A model generated the notes under the pieces. That model was not told where the DNA came from and did no database searches. It saw only the letters and a program-made list of their open reading frames with translations. Below are positions 7,656-15,897 of a stretch of DNA of 49,803 nt, one piece after another. A program made the translations under genes and the position numbers. The stretch is from Neolewinella lacunae. GTDB taxonomy: Bacteria > Bacteroidota > Bacteroidia > Chitinophagales > Saprospiraceae. The first letter of the stretch is position 1; each line of letters starts with the position of its first letter. The DNA is taken from the NCBI RefSeq assembly GCF_014349155.1, contig NZ_JACSIT010000030.1:1-49803 (forward strand). The letters are read 5' to 3'.

Positions 7656-8513
7656 ATGATTTTTAAAACCCCGGAGGAAATCGAACGCAGCCGCGCCGCC
7701 TGCCTGCTGGTGACCAAGACTCTGGCCGAGGTGGGCAAACTCCTCAAGCCCGGAATGACCGGCAAGGAGATCGACGCCTTCGCCGAGACTTTCATCCGCG
7801 ACCACGGTGCCATCCCCGGCTTCAAAGGCCTCTACGGCTGCCCATCCACCCTGCTGGTAAGCCAGAACGAGGAGGTCGTCCACGGCCTGCCCGACGAGAA
7901 GCAAGTCTTCAAAGACGGTGACATCCTGAGCATCGACTGCGGCACGGTAGTCGATGAGTTCTACGGCGATGCAGCCTACACCTTTTGTGTAGGCGACGTT
8001 ACCGAGGAAGTTATGGACCTCTGCCGTCGCACCAAGCATTCCCTCTACCTCGGCATCGACGCGGCGCGGGAGGGCAACCGGGTAGGCGACATCAGCCACG
8101 CCGTGCAGCATTTCACCGAGCGGGAGTGTGGCTACGGGGTGGTCCGCGAGTTGGTCGGCCACGGCCTGGGGCGGAGCCTCCACGAAGCCCCCGACGTGCC
8201 CAACTTCGGCAAGCGCGGCCGCGGGCCCGTCCTCAAGGCTGGCCTCATCATCGCCATTGAGCCCATGATTACGCTGGGTCGCAAAGACGTTCACTCCCGC
8301 TCCGATGGCTGGACGATCGTTACCCGCGACGGCAAACCCGCCGCCCACTACGAGCATTCCGTAGCCATTACCGCCGGCGGAGCCCCGGCCGACCTGATGA
8401 GCGACCACCGTCCCATCGAGGAAGCCATCCGCAACAACCCTAACCTGAAAATCGTCACCAACCTCGACGAGGAACTCGTAGCGCGCTACCAGCCGACGTT
8501 GGCAGTTCAGTAG
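7656..8513 (+). CDS. map: Methionine aminopeptidase, type I
   Basis: Removes the N-terminal methionine from nascent proteins. The 285-residue protein has the pita-bread fold with all five metal ligands: D94 (SIDCGTV), D105 (GDAAYTF), H169 (VGHGLGRSLHE), E202 (AIEPM) and E233 (HYEHSVAI), plus the substrate histidine H76 (VVHGLP). ATG 7656 is chosen because homologues in the phylum begin a few residues before the conserved EEIE helix; the ATG at 7635 adds seven basic residues and remains possible. The C-terminus (LAVQ and stop) is encoded by the first octamer of the array at 8504. Its activity is relevant to Anbu at 45312, whose threonine nucleophile must be exposed by Met removal. Confidence 0.95.
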   Translation: MIFKTPEEIERSRAACLLVTKTLAEVGKLLKPGMTGKEIDAFAETFIRDHGAIPGFKGLYGCPSTLLVSQNEEVVHGLPDEKQVFKDGDILSIDCGTVVDEFYGDAAYTFCVGDVTEEVMDLCRRTKHSLYLGIDAAREGNRVGDISHAVQHFTERECGYGVVRELVGHGLGRSLHEAPDVPNFGKRGRGPVLKAGLIIAIEPMITLGRKDVHSRSDGWTIVTRDGKPAAHYEHSVAITAGGAPADLMSDHRPIEEAIRNNPNLKIVTNLDEELVARYQPTLAVQ

Positions 8514-8576
8514 TTCATAGTTCATAGTTCAATAGTTCATAGTGAAGCTACTGAACTACCAGACTACTGAACTAAA
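8504..8576. repeat. Octamer array (AGTTCATA units and reverse complement)
   Basis: The left half has GTTCAGTA/GTTCATAG-like units with TAG; the right half has the reverse complement (TACTGAAC-like). Together they form an imperfect hairpin at the end of map. The map stop codon is the first TAG of the array. Confidence 0.8.
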
Positions 8577-8602
8577 CACACCCTGGCCAAGCCAAAATCC
8601 CG

Positions 8603-8610
8603 TAACTTCG
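8603..8610 (+). promoter_or_regulatory. -7 box TAACTTCG for parA
   Basis: One mismatch from TAnnTTTG, 17 bases before the parA ATG, predicting a leader of about 12 bases. Confidence 0.4.
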
Positions 8611-8627
8611 CCGCCTCAAAAGAGCCC

Positions 8628-9395
8628 ATGGGAAAAGTCATCGCTATTGCCAACCAAAAGGGGGGCGTAGGAAAAACCACCACTGCCATCAATTTAGCCG
8701 CCAGCCTCGCCATCCTGGAGCGGAAGGTGCTTTTGGTCGATGCCGACCCCCAGGGCAACGCCAGCAGCGGCGTAGGCATCCCCAGCGACGAACTGGAAGC
8801 CACGATTTACGAGGTGCTGGTCAATGACCTCGACGTCAATGAAGTCATCTACGAAACCGAAACGCCCAACCTCCACCTCATCCCGGCGGGCATCAACCTG
8901 GTCGGCGCGGAGGTCGAGTTGATCAACCGTTTTCGGCGCGAAGACGTGATGAAAAACAACATCATCGCCAAGGTGCGCGACCAGTACGATTACATCCTGA
9001 TCGACTGTCTCCCTTCCCTGGGCCTCATCACCGTTAACGCCCTGACGGCGGCCGATACCGTGCTGGTGCCGGTGCAGTGTGAGTTTTTTGCCCTGGAAGG
9101 TCTGACCAAACTCCAGGACACCATCCGCCTGGTGCAGGCCCAGCTCAACCCCAACCTCCGCATTGAGGGCATTCTGTTGAGTATGTACGACCAGCGCCTG
9201 CGCCTCGCCAACGTCGTGGTGGAAAAAGTGCGGGAGATGTTCGGGGATAAGGTATTTGACACCATCATCCACCGCAACGCCCGCATCAGCGAAGCCCCCA
9301 ACATGCACCTGCCGATCATCATGATCAACGCCGGCAGCCGGGGTGCCACCAACTTCCTCAATCTCGCCGAAGAATTCCTGAAAAAGAACGAGTAG
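8628..9395 (+). CDS. parA: ParA/Soj-type chromosome partitioning ATPase
   Basis: The 255-residue protein is a deviant-Walker ATPase. It has the signature KGGVGKTT with lysines K11 and K16, DADPQGN (about 38-44) and the Walker B-like [11 protein letters not shown] (about 123-133). The length matches Soj-type chromosomal ParAs without an N-terminal helix-turn-helix. In this family ATP-dependent dimers bind DNA and position the origin region through ParB. The usual downstream parB is missing: the next gene encodes a membrane glycosyltransferase-like protein. The genuine ParB may lie elsewhere. Confidence 0.93.
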   Translation: MGKVIAIANQKGGVGKTTTAINLAASLAILERKVLLVDADPQGNASSGVGIPSDELEATIYEVLVNDLDVNEVIYETETPNLHLIPAGINLVGAEVELINRFRREDVMKNNIIAKVRDQYDYILIDCLPSLGLITVNALTAADTVLVPVQCEFFALEGLTKLQDTIRLVQAQLNPNLRIEGILLSMYDQRLRLANVVVEKVREMFGDKVFDTIIHRNARISEAPNMHLPIIMINAGSRGATNFLNLAEEFLKKNE

Positions 9396-9523
9396 AGGCA
9401 CTCAAGGGTGGTAATCGCGTGCCGGTCTGAACCCTTGCCCCTCCCCGTTCATTAGCGATCCTGGCGAGTGGCCGGTGCGGTGTATTACCGCCCGTACTTT
9501 GCTGCCCATCCAAGCGTACTGCC

Positions 9524-11017
9524 ATGCCCAAAAAAGACCGCCTCAAAAAGACCGTAACGCCGCCCGAGCCGGAAACTGCCGGGAGCGGGTCTTCGCGTTT
9601 TCAGTTTTTCCTCTGGATCTGCTCCTTCTTCTTTTTTGCTGCCCTGGTGATGCGCCTCGACGTCATCACCGTCTGGCCGGGCGCCGAAGGGTATGCCCTC
9701 GACCTGGCGCTGAGCAACGAGCGCGGACAGTCCCTCTACGCCTTCGTTTCGGGTCTGCTTTTTGGTCCCGGACAAGCCATTGACGCACAAACGGAGGCCA
9801 TCTGGCTTTTCCCCCGCCTGCTTTCGGCCCTGGCAGTCTTGCTGACGGGCTTTTTCACCTACCGCCTGGCGGGGCGTTTGTTTGGTCCCCAGGCAATTGG
9901 CTACGGACTCCTCTGCGCCGGTGCGTCCCTGTTCCTCCCCTTCTTCGGCAAGGTGGCTACGCCCGATGCCTTGGCCTTGCTGGGGCAGGTGGGCTTTTTT
10001 TGGTCCGTCCTCCTCGCTGGGGCCGACGCCGAGCGGAACTACCTCATCCAGGCCGGCCTGTTCTTGTTCGTGGCAGCGGTAGCGGCTCCGCTTTCCACCC
10101 TGGCCTTTGGGCTGGGCACCATCGTGGCGGGAAGAATGTTGCTGGGAGGGGGGAAACAGTGGATGAACCTGCTGTTCTTGCTGGCGATCCCGGTACTCAT
10201 CCTCATCTTGCAGGGCAACCAGGGCGTGCGTAGTTACTGGTTCTGGGGCGGGCAGCCCTTGGCTTACGGGCGATGGCTGGGCTACTGCCTGCTGGGGATG
10301 TTGCCGCTGACGGGTTGGCTACTGGGCGGCTTGCGCGACCTGGTCTATAAGCTGCAGCGGGAAGAACTGGCGGCCCGGCTGATGGCCGCTGGCCTGCTCC
10401 TTGGCTTTGCTACGCAGTCGCTGCTCTTCCCCCTGCTCTTGGCCCTGCTGGCGGGTAAACAACTGCAACTTTACTTCCGCGAAGCCAACTACCCCTGGCG
10501 CGACTGGGTGCGGGGCGGCGCGGTGGTCCACGTAGCCCTCGCTTCGCTGGGTGCTTTCATGGCGCTGGCGGGTATCGGCATTGCCTTTCCCGGCGCGGGC
10601 TACCGGGCGGCCCTGGGGATGGTGGCCGCCTACTGGATTTTTTCCCTGCTGGGCGTGATCGGTCTATTTGGGGAACGGCGCGACTTCGCCATCGGCGGCA
10701 GTGTCCTGGCCGGGCTGCTGGGCGTGCTGTTTTTTTGGGTACAGGTCTACCCCTACTTTGAGGCAGAGCGCGGCTGGGCGGCCCGGCTGGCGGAGCAAGT
10801 GGAAGTGCCCCTGCCGACTTACGTGCCAGCGGATCCGATGTTTTCCGTGGCCCTACCCTACTTCCGGCGGGCGGGCATTCCCACCGTCCAGGATACTGCG
10901 GCGGCCGACCTCCGGCTGGTCAGTCGCTCTCCAACCGATTCGCTGCTGCGCGCACCCATTGAGGTGCCGGGTCGGATTTTGCTGGAGCGGCGGTTGTTCG
11001 GGGTAATAAAGGAGTAA
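9524..11017 (+). CDS. GT39/PMT-like integral membrane glycosyltransferase
   Basis: The 497-residue protein has about 10-12 hydrophobic segments. The segment FPRLLSALAVLLTGFFTYRL followed by GRLFGPQAIGYGLLCAGASL and KVATPDALALL matches the typical order of the PMT_2/GT39 family (ArnT-like, polyprenyl-phosphate sugar dependent): R-L-P-S-A, GRRLFG and GR-x-A-x-P-D. The usual acidic residue of the first external loop may be D38 or E46 (RLDVITVWPGAEGYALD). The C-terminus (about 415-497) is a soluble domain. The last codons (KE and stop) are formed by the octamer array at 11008. The sugar and acceptor are unknown. Confidence 0.7.
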   Translation: MPKKDRLKKTVTPPEPETAGSGSSRFQFFLWICSFFFFAALVMRLDVITVWPGAEGYALDLALSNERGQSLYAFVSGLLFGPGQAIDAQTEAIWLFPRLLSALAVLLTGFFTYRLAGRLFGPQAIGYGLLCAGASLFLPFFGKVATPDALALLGQVGFFWSVLLAGADAERNYLIQAGLFLFVAAVAAPLSTLAFGLGTIVAGRMLLGGGKQWMNLLFLLAIPVLILILQGNQGVRSYWFWGGQPLAYGRWLGYCLLGMLPLTGWLLGGLRDLVYKLQREELAARLMAAGLLLGFATQSLLFPLLLALLAGKQLQLYFREANYPWRDWVRGGAVVHVALASLGAFMALAGIGIAFPGAGYRAALGMVAAYWIFSLLGVIGLFGERRDFAIGGSVLAGLLGVLFFWVQVYPYFEAERGWAARLAEQVEVPLPTYVPADPMFSVALPYFRRAGIPTVQDTAAADLRLVSRSPTDSLLRAPIEVPGRILLERRLFGVIKE

Positions 11018-11040
11018 AGGAGTAAAGGAGTAAAGGATAA
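11008..11040. repeat. Octamer array (GGAGTAAA units)
   Basis: Tandem AAGGAGTAAAGGAGTAAAGG units, with TAA once per unit. The first unit supplies the last two codons and the stop of the preceding gene. It is followed by AAGGAGCTACCGCAC (11041-11055), a block also found in the large element at 4526-4540. Confidence 0.8.
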
Positions 11041-11148
11041 AAGGAGCTACCGCACGGGATAGGCCAGATTGACGTTTGTTGCGTTGGTCCTTGGGTACCC
11101 CGCTACCACGGCAGGGACTGTTCGAGACTGTTCATCTAAGTGTGTCTA

Positions 11149-11172
11149 CATTCATTCGCTCATTCGCTCATT
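11149..11172. repeat. Octamer array (CATTCGCT units)
   Basis: Three CATTCGCT-like units; same family as 5215-5278. The adjacent motif at 11130-11148 is the reverse complement of the TAGACACACTTA motif. Confidence 0.7.
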
Positions 11173-11202
11173 AGCTAAGCTGCTGCCTACGGCGGTCACG
11201 CA

Positions 11203-13782
11203 TTACCGCGCCAAAACCCCCACCAATTTCTCCTCCGCCGTATCGCCGTTGGGGTTAAACAGTTCTACGAACAGAACGTAGACGCCGGCGCGGGCCAGGA
11301 GCTGGTCTTCGTCCGTTCCATCCCAGCGGAGGGTGCCTTCGGAGCCCAGGAGTTCGACGCGGCGGAGGGTTTTGACCAGGCGGCCCTGGGCGTCAAAAAT
11401 CCGCACACGGGCCAGGTAACCCGCACCGGCGGTAGCGTACTGCAATTCTAAAAAATCTTCGTTGCCGTCGCCGTCTGGACTAAAGGTGGTGCTGAGGAGA
11501 GAAAAGACATTTTCCGTTGTTTCCGGGAGGGCATCGCGGGCCTGGGAGTTGGGGCGGGTGGGCGTCCCGAAGTCTTCCCGGGCGGCGGCGGAAGCCCAGT
11601 TGGCATCGTCTTGGGTGGCCGACTTCTGCCGGAGGCGTTCCAGGCTCACGCCGTCGTCGGTGTCCAGGAGCGGGGAGTGGAGGTCGTCGGTATAATCAAA
11701 GGCATCGAGGACGGTACCGCCCGCAACGACGCTGATGTTGCCCTCGTCATCCGGCAGGGAGGGCAGGGTTTGGTCGACGAGCAGGTCGGGGTTAACGGAG
11801 CGAAAACGATTTTGTACGTCTTCCGGATCTTCCGTCAAGACCAAATACTCGCCGGGAAGGAAAAGGCGGGTGGCCGTCACCGTGCGGCTGGCGGTGGAGG
11901 AGGTGGACTGGTCATTGCGCAGTACCCAACCTTCAATTTGGAACACTTTGTCGGAGCAATTGTAGAGTTCCACGAAGTCGCTGCCGCCCGAAGCGGGGTT
12001 GAACAAAATCTCGTTGATCACCACTTCGCCCGGGGCGGGCAGCTGGGCAATGCCTAAGACCCGCGTTACGGCTGTGCCCAAGTTGCCCGCGCAGTCGCTC
12101 ACGCCAGGAATGGTCAGGGTGTACACAACGCCCTCAACCAGTTCTTCGGCGAATCCCAGGCGGTAAGTCAGTCCGCCGTCGGGCGAAGTGACCGAAGTGA
12201 TGGTGGGTCCGTTGGCCAGGGCAAAAGCCGGGGTTTCCGGCACGGGTTCGCTGAAGCCGATGGTGATGCCGTCGGGGTCGATATCGGCCAACACCACCAA
12301 GGGTGCCTCCGTATCGGCTGGCTGGCCGAGGACGCTGTTGGCGCGGCCGGGAGTGCCTCCCGTGGGGTCTAGGCTGGCCCGCCAACGGCCACTGCATCCT
12401 GCGTCCGCGCCCGTCAAAGCCGTGTACTCGATGCTGTAGCCGCCGTCGTCGCGGTCCGCATCATTGTACCAACCGATCGTGTAATTGATTTCCTGGATGA
12501 TGGTGCCGCTCGCGTCGCTGAGGGTGATGACGTCGCCAGAATTCGTCAGACTTGGCAGGCTGATGCTGCGGGCGGGGATGCCGAGGGCGGCGAAATCGGC
12601 GGCGGTGGCGGAACCGATCAGCAGCTGGTAAGCGCCGGGGGCGAGGGTGTCGGGGAAGCCGTAGACCACCGGCGTGCCGCCGCTGGCAATGCGCAGGGGC
12701 GCGAGCACGACGGGCAGGTCCGATGGGTTGTAAATCTCCAGGTATTCTCCGTCGGGCAAGCCCAGCGGGGGCGTGGGATCGGCCATGAATTCGGTGATGA
12801 TGAGGTTGCCGGGGCTGGGCAGCGAGACCGGGTTGTAGCAGAGGCTGGCGCGTAGGTTGGTGGCCACGTTACCCTCCAGGTCGCTCGCTTCGGCTACGGT
12901 AATTTCAAAGGATTCCCGCAGGGGCAAATCCCCCGAAAGGCGCAGGACGGCGCGGCGTTGTTCGAGTTCTTGCGTCACTTCCAGCACCGTGATGGCGGGC
13001 AGGGAAAGTAGGTAATTGGCGGGGTTGCTAATGGCTGCGCTGGCCACCGACTCACTGAAATCCAGGGTAATTTCGCGGGCCGCGGTGGCGCGGGCGGAGG
13101 TCAGCGTCGGGGCTGTGGTGTCGTCGGGAAGGCCGGAGGAATAAAAATTGAGGTCGTCAAAACTGAATTTATCGAAGCGCGTGGAAGTGTAGGTGCAGGT
13201 GAGTTCCAGGCGATCGGGAGTGATAAAATTCGGCTCCGTGAGTTGGCCAACTGGTGCAAATTCCCGCCCTCCGGTGAAGTCGGCGTCCAAAGACCAAATG
13301 CCCAGGATGCGTTGGAGGCGAAAACGGACGATGGCGGGCTCCGTACCCAGCGTGCCGGGGGCGCTGGCGAACTCGCCTAAAAAAACGTCGCCACCCTCCA
13401 CAAAGGAAACGTTGAGCGCGTCTTGGTCGCCGGAAATGCCGCCGAAGCGCAGGAAAACGCCGGTGGGGAAATCAGCGGGGCCATCCAGCAGTGCAATCTC
13501 GGCAAAATTGCTGGCCGAGGGCGCAAATTTCATATCGACCAAAAATTCGTAGCGCAGGGTGTCGGCAGCAGGTTCGGCGGGCAGGTTTATGACCAGTTTG
13601 GCCGGGCTTTGGCGAGACTGGTCGAGGAGGCGCAGGCGGCCATCCAGGACGACAAATTTGGCGAGATCGCCCGTCCATTCGGGGTTCAGCAGGTCGCCGT
13701 CCTCGAAGTCATCCACGACCGTTTGGGCGCTGACGCAGGTGCAGAGCAAGGACAAAAGCAGGGTGAGCACGGCAGTCTTCAT
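11203..13782 (-). CDS. Secreted lamin-tail-domain protein, probable T9SS cargo
   Basis: The 859-residue protein has a signal peptide (MKTAVLTLLLSLLCTCVSAQ), an N-terminal domain resembling a concanavalin-like fold, an SbsA-type Ig-like domain beginning near DTTAPTLTSARATAAREI, and two lamin-tail (LTD) domains recognised by NLIITEFMADPTP / LEIYNPSD and VVINEILFNPASGGSDFVEL. The C-terminus (about 770-859) has the STTFSPDGDGNEDFLEL strand followed by a FlgD/CHU_C-like Ig fold, consistent with surface display through type IX secretion. The role is probably adhesive or structural. The start is supported by the signal peptide and a TACCTTAG box (13788-13795) only five bases away. Confidence 0.85.
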   Translation of the reverse strand: MKTAVLTLLLSLLCTCVSAQTVVDDFEDGDLLNPEWTGDLAKFVVLDGRLRLLDQSRQSPAKLVINLPAEPAADTLRYEFLVDMKFAPSASNFAEIALLDGPADFPTGVFLRFGGISGDQDALNVSFVEGGDVFLGEFASAPGTLGTEPAIVRFRLQRILGIWSLDADFTGGREFAPVGQLTEPNFITPDRLELTCTYTSTRFDKFSFDDLNFYSSGLPDDTTAPTLTSARATAAREITLDFSESVASAAISNPANYLLSLPAITVLEVTQELEQRRAVLRLSGDLPLRESFEITVAEASDLEGNVATNLRASLCYNPVSLPSPGNLIITEFMADPTPPLGLPDGEYLEIYNPSDLPVVLAPLRIASGGTPVVYGFPDTLAPGAYQLLIGSATAADFAALGIPARSISLPSLTNSGDVITLSDASGTIIQEINYTIGWYNDADRDDGGYSIEYTALTGADAGCSGRWRASLDPTGGTPGRANSVLGQPADTEAPLVVLADIDPDGITIGFSEPVPETPAFALANGPTITSVTSPDGGLTYRLGFAEELVEGVVYTLTIPGVSDCAGNLGTAVTRVLGIAQLPAPGEVVINEILFNPASGGSDFVELYNCSDKVFQIEGWVLRNDQSTSSTASRTVTATRLFLPGEYLVLTEDPEDVQNRFRSVNPDLLVDQTLPSLPDDEGNISVVAGGTVLDAFDYTDDLHSPLLDTDDGVSLERLRQKSATQDDANWASAAAREDFGTPTRPNSQARDALPETTENVFSLLSTTFSPDGDGNEDFLELQYATAGAGYLARVRIFDAQGRLVKTLRRVELLGSEGTLRWDGTDEDQLLARAGVYVLFVELFNPNGDTAEEKLVGVLAR

Positions 13783-13787
13783 AGGCG

Positions 13788-13795
13788 CTAAGGTA
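13788..13795 (-). promoter_or_regulatory. -7 box TACCTTAG adjacent to a start codon
   Basis: Read on the minus strand this is TACCTTAG, one mismatch from TAnnTTTG, and is separated by five bases from the ATG at 13782. Transcription would begin at or very near the start codon. Confidence 0.4.
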
Positions 13796-13861
13796 AAGCA
13801 ATTTGGTGGCCAGAGCCTCAGTCGCTACCTGAAATCTTTGCTGCTGAGATGGGCACAGCCC

Positions 13862-14218
13862 TTACTTTTTGCTGGCTTTGGCCAGTGGGTTGAACACCAG
13901 GCATTGGTCCAGCCAGTACCCTAAACTGTCATCATCCACAAAACCCGCCGGGGTGACGAACACGTAGCCTTTCATCGGCCTGCCCGTAAAATCCATCGGC
14001 AAGCAGACGTCCATAGCGAGGGCTTGAGGATATGCGACTTCCCCTACGCGGGCCATCAAGAGGTGGTCTCCGTAGCGTTTATCCAAATGAATACCGCAGA
14101 GCATCTTACCATCTACTTGGAAAATTCGGCCGCCCATCATGTCTTTTTCCGTGAAATCGACATTCTTCAGCGTCAGCAAATTGCCGATGCGGCTTGCCAA
14201 AAGGTGATCGTAGGCCAT
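13862..14218 (-). CDS. TfoX N-terminal domain protein
   Basis: This 118-residue protein is a stand-alone TfoX N-terminal domain. The family pattern is clear: an N-terminal helix (MAYDHLLASRIGNLL), then the F-x-x-KxMxGG hairpin equivalent (TEKDMMGGRIFQVDGKMLCGI), then LMARVG and the conserved MDFTGRPMKGYVFV strand. The enterobacterial relative TfoX/Sxy activates competence genes with CRP, but stand-alone versions have no established function. It may be the last gene of the minus-strand cluster from 18967, although a TACCTTAG box at 14243-14250 suggests its own promoter. Confidence 0.88.
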   Translation of the reverse strand: MAYDHLLASRIGNLLTLKNVDFTEKDMMGGRIFQVDGKMLCGIHLDKRYGDHLLMARVGEVAYPQALAMDVCLPMDFTGRPMKGYVFVTPAGFVDDDSLGYWLDQCLVFNPLAKASKK

Positions 14219-14242
14219 TCGGTACAGGAGTGTTTCGGGGAA

Positions 14243-14250
14243 CTAAGGTA
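14243..14250 (-). promoter_or_regulatory. -7 box TACCTTAG for the TfoX-domain gene
   Basis: One mismatch from TAnnTTTG, 24 bases before the start codon at 14218. Confidence 0.4.
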
Positions 14251-14298
14251 AAGTGTTAGGGGGTTTTCCTGGAGATTATTTCACCAGTGACTTTACCT

Positions 14299-15123
14299 TT
14301 ATTCACCCCCCGCCATCCACCCCCTTGCCAGTGCAAACACCGCCTCCCGATCAATTCCCTCCCCCAGGCCCGGGGCCGACTGCGCCCCCGCGCTTTTGCT
14401 CAATTTCTCGCCATCGCCCGCCAGCAGGAGCGGGTGGTGCAAGAAGGTGATGCGCTCCACCAGGGGCGCGTAGCCCAAAAGATCGGATAAAATGGCCTGG
14501 GCGGCGGTGCTCGGCAGCAAATCCTGGCCCCGGCCGACGTGCGTGACGCCAAACAACACATCATCCACCGTACAGGCCAGTTGGTAGCTCGGCGTCCCGT
14601 CTTTTTTGCGGATTACAAAGTCGGGCACTTCCTCGTGCACCGCCACCCGGAAGCCCGCCGGATCGACCAGATCGGGCAGGTAAATCCCCGCGCTGAAAGC
14701 ATCCGTAGCCACGCGCCAACTCACGTCTGCCGCATCCAGGTCAATGCCCGCCGTGGGGCAGCCGTAGCGGTGTTGCCCGCCGGCCAGGTCGCTCCGCGAA
14801 CAGGGACAGGCAAAAACGGCGGGATGGCCCCGCAAGTGCTCCAAGGCGTCCAGATATTGGGGCATCCGTAGTTCCTGCCGCCAGTGGGCGTGGAAGTCGG
14901 CCGGGTCTTCCGGTCCCTGGGTTGGCCGCAGCCCCAGCCAGTCGAGGAGCCGAAAAACATCGGCCAGGTATTCCGGGCGGAAGCGGGCCCGGTCTAAATC
15001 GTCGATGCGGAGCAGCAGTTCTCCCTCTGCCCCCGCCAGCAGGGCGTTGAGGGCAAAGTTGGCCGCATTCCCCAGGTGGAGGTAGCCGGAAGGCGTTGGG
15101 GCGATGCGGGCAACTACGGGCAC
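14299..15123 (-). CDS. gluQ: Glutamyl-Q tRNA(Asp) synthetase
   Basis: Resembles the catalytic half of glutamyl-tRNA synthetase without the anticodon-binding domain, as expected for GluQ-RS, which attaches glutamate to the queuosine base of tRNA(Asp). Visible features are the class I HIGH motif as HLGN (16-19), the KLSKS form of KMSKS near residue 240, and the zinc ligands C106, C108, Y120 and C122 (PCS...HRYGCP), the Cys-Cys-Tyr-Cys set known in the E. coli enzyme YadB. The 274-residue length fits (E. coli about 300). It follows an SGNH lipoprotein gene by 33 bases. Confidence 0.92.
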   Translation of the reverse strand: MPVVARIAPTPSGYLHLGNAANFALNALLAGAEGELLLRIDDLDRARFRPEYLADVFRLLDWLGLRPTQGPEDPADFHAHWRQELRMPQYLDALEHLRGHPAVFACPCSRSDLAGGQHRYGCPTAGIDLDAADVSWRVATDAFSAGIYLPDLVDPAGFRVAVHEEVPDFVIRKKDGTPSYQLACTVDDVLFGVTHVGRGQDLLPSTAAQAILSDLLGYAPLVERITFLHHPLLLAGDGEKLSKSAGAQSAPGLGEGIDREAVFALARGWMAGGE

Positions 15124-15156
15124 GGGAAAAGAGTTGAAAAGAGGGAGTCCCTCCGC

Positions 15157-15819
15157 TCAATAGCAGCTGTTTACCACTGCCCGGGCGATGAGTTCGTAGC
15201 CTTCGCGGCTGAAGTGGATGCCGTCTTTGCTGTATTCCAGGACTTTCTTCCCCGGCTTGGCGTGGAGGTCAACCAGACAGTAGCCCCGGCTGGCGGCCAG
15301 GCTGCGTACCTCGGCGGCGACGCCTTCCACGCAGGCCGTTGCGCCGCGAAACTGGGCCACCACGTCTTGGTCGTTCAAAGGTGGTGGGGTGAGCAAAACG
15401 ATCCGGGGCTGGTCTTGGCCGCGTTCACTGAAAAAGGCCAGGGTGCGGTCTACTACCTCCGTCAGGTTGGTGGCGATTTCGGTGTGGCGGTCGGCGAATT
15501 CTACCTTGCAGTCGTTGGTGCCCAGGGCGATGAGGACCTCATCGATGGAACCCATTTCGGCGTAGCCCTTGCGCAGGTAGCTGGTCAGGTTTTCCAGGGT
15601 GTTGGTGCTCAGTCCTCCCGCTTCGTAGGTAAAGCCCAGGGTATTGCCGCTCAGGGAGGTATTGACCATAGGGCCGCCCGCGCGTAGCTTTTGGAGTTCG
15701 TACACCCAGCCCTGGCCCGCTCCGTTGCTATCGCCAATGACCAGCAGATTGCGCTTTTTGAGGGGTGTGGTGCAGGAAACGAGGGCAAGAGAAAGACAAC
15801 AAATCAACAGTCGGAGCAT
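15157..15819 (-). CDS. SGNH/GDSL-family hydrolase lipoprotein
   Basis: The 220-residue protein starts with a lipoprotein signal (MLRLLICCLSLALVSC, lipid-modified C16) and has the SGNH-family blocks in order: GDSN with the nucleophile S31 (29-32), a glycine in block II, GTND (ALGTNDCK) as block III, and DGIHFS as block V with the catalytic Asp and His. It is likely an esterase or acetyl-hydrolase acting in the periplasm on lipids or acylated glycans. The start at 15819 is preferred over 15870 because it begins the lipoprotein signal. It sits in a minus-strand cluster with a flippase and a choline-type transporter; a role in surface-glycan or lipid deacylation would fit but is inference. Confidence 0.88.
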   Translation of the reverse strand: MLRLLICCLSLALVSCTTPLKKRNLLVIGDSNGAGQGWVYELQKLRAGGPMVNTSLSGNTLGFTYEAGGLSTNTLENLTSYLRKGYAEMGSIDEVLIALGTNDCKVEFADRHTEIATNLTEVVDRTLAFFSERGQDQPRIVLLTPPPLNDQDVVAQFRGATACVEGVAAEVRSLAASRGYCLVDLHAKPGKKVLEYSKDGIHFSREGYELIARAVVNSCY

Positions 15820-15897
15820 GGGTACGAAGGTTTTCACAATTGGGGCACGGGGGCCGCGAATGAGGCACAATTTACGTCATCTGCGGCAACCGGGGGC

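Noticed and set aside
8628-9395. Plasmid or integrated element marked by ParA
   Set aside because: Neighbours are ordinary chromosomal genes (map, membrane enzymes); there is no replication gene, integrase or attachment site.
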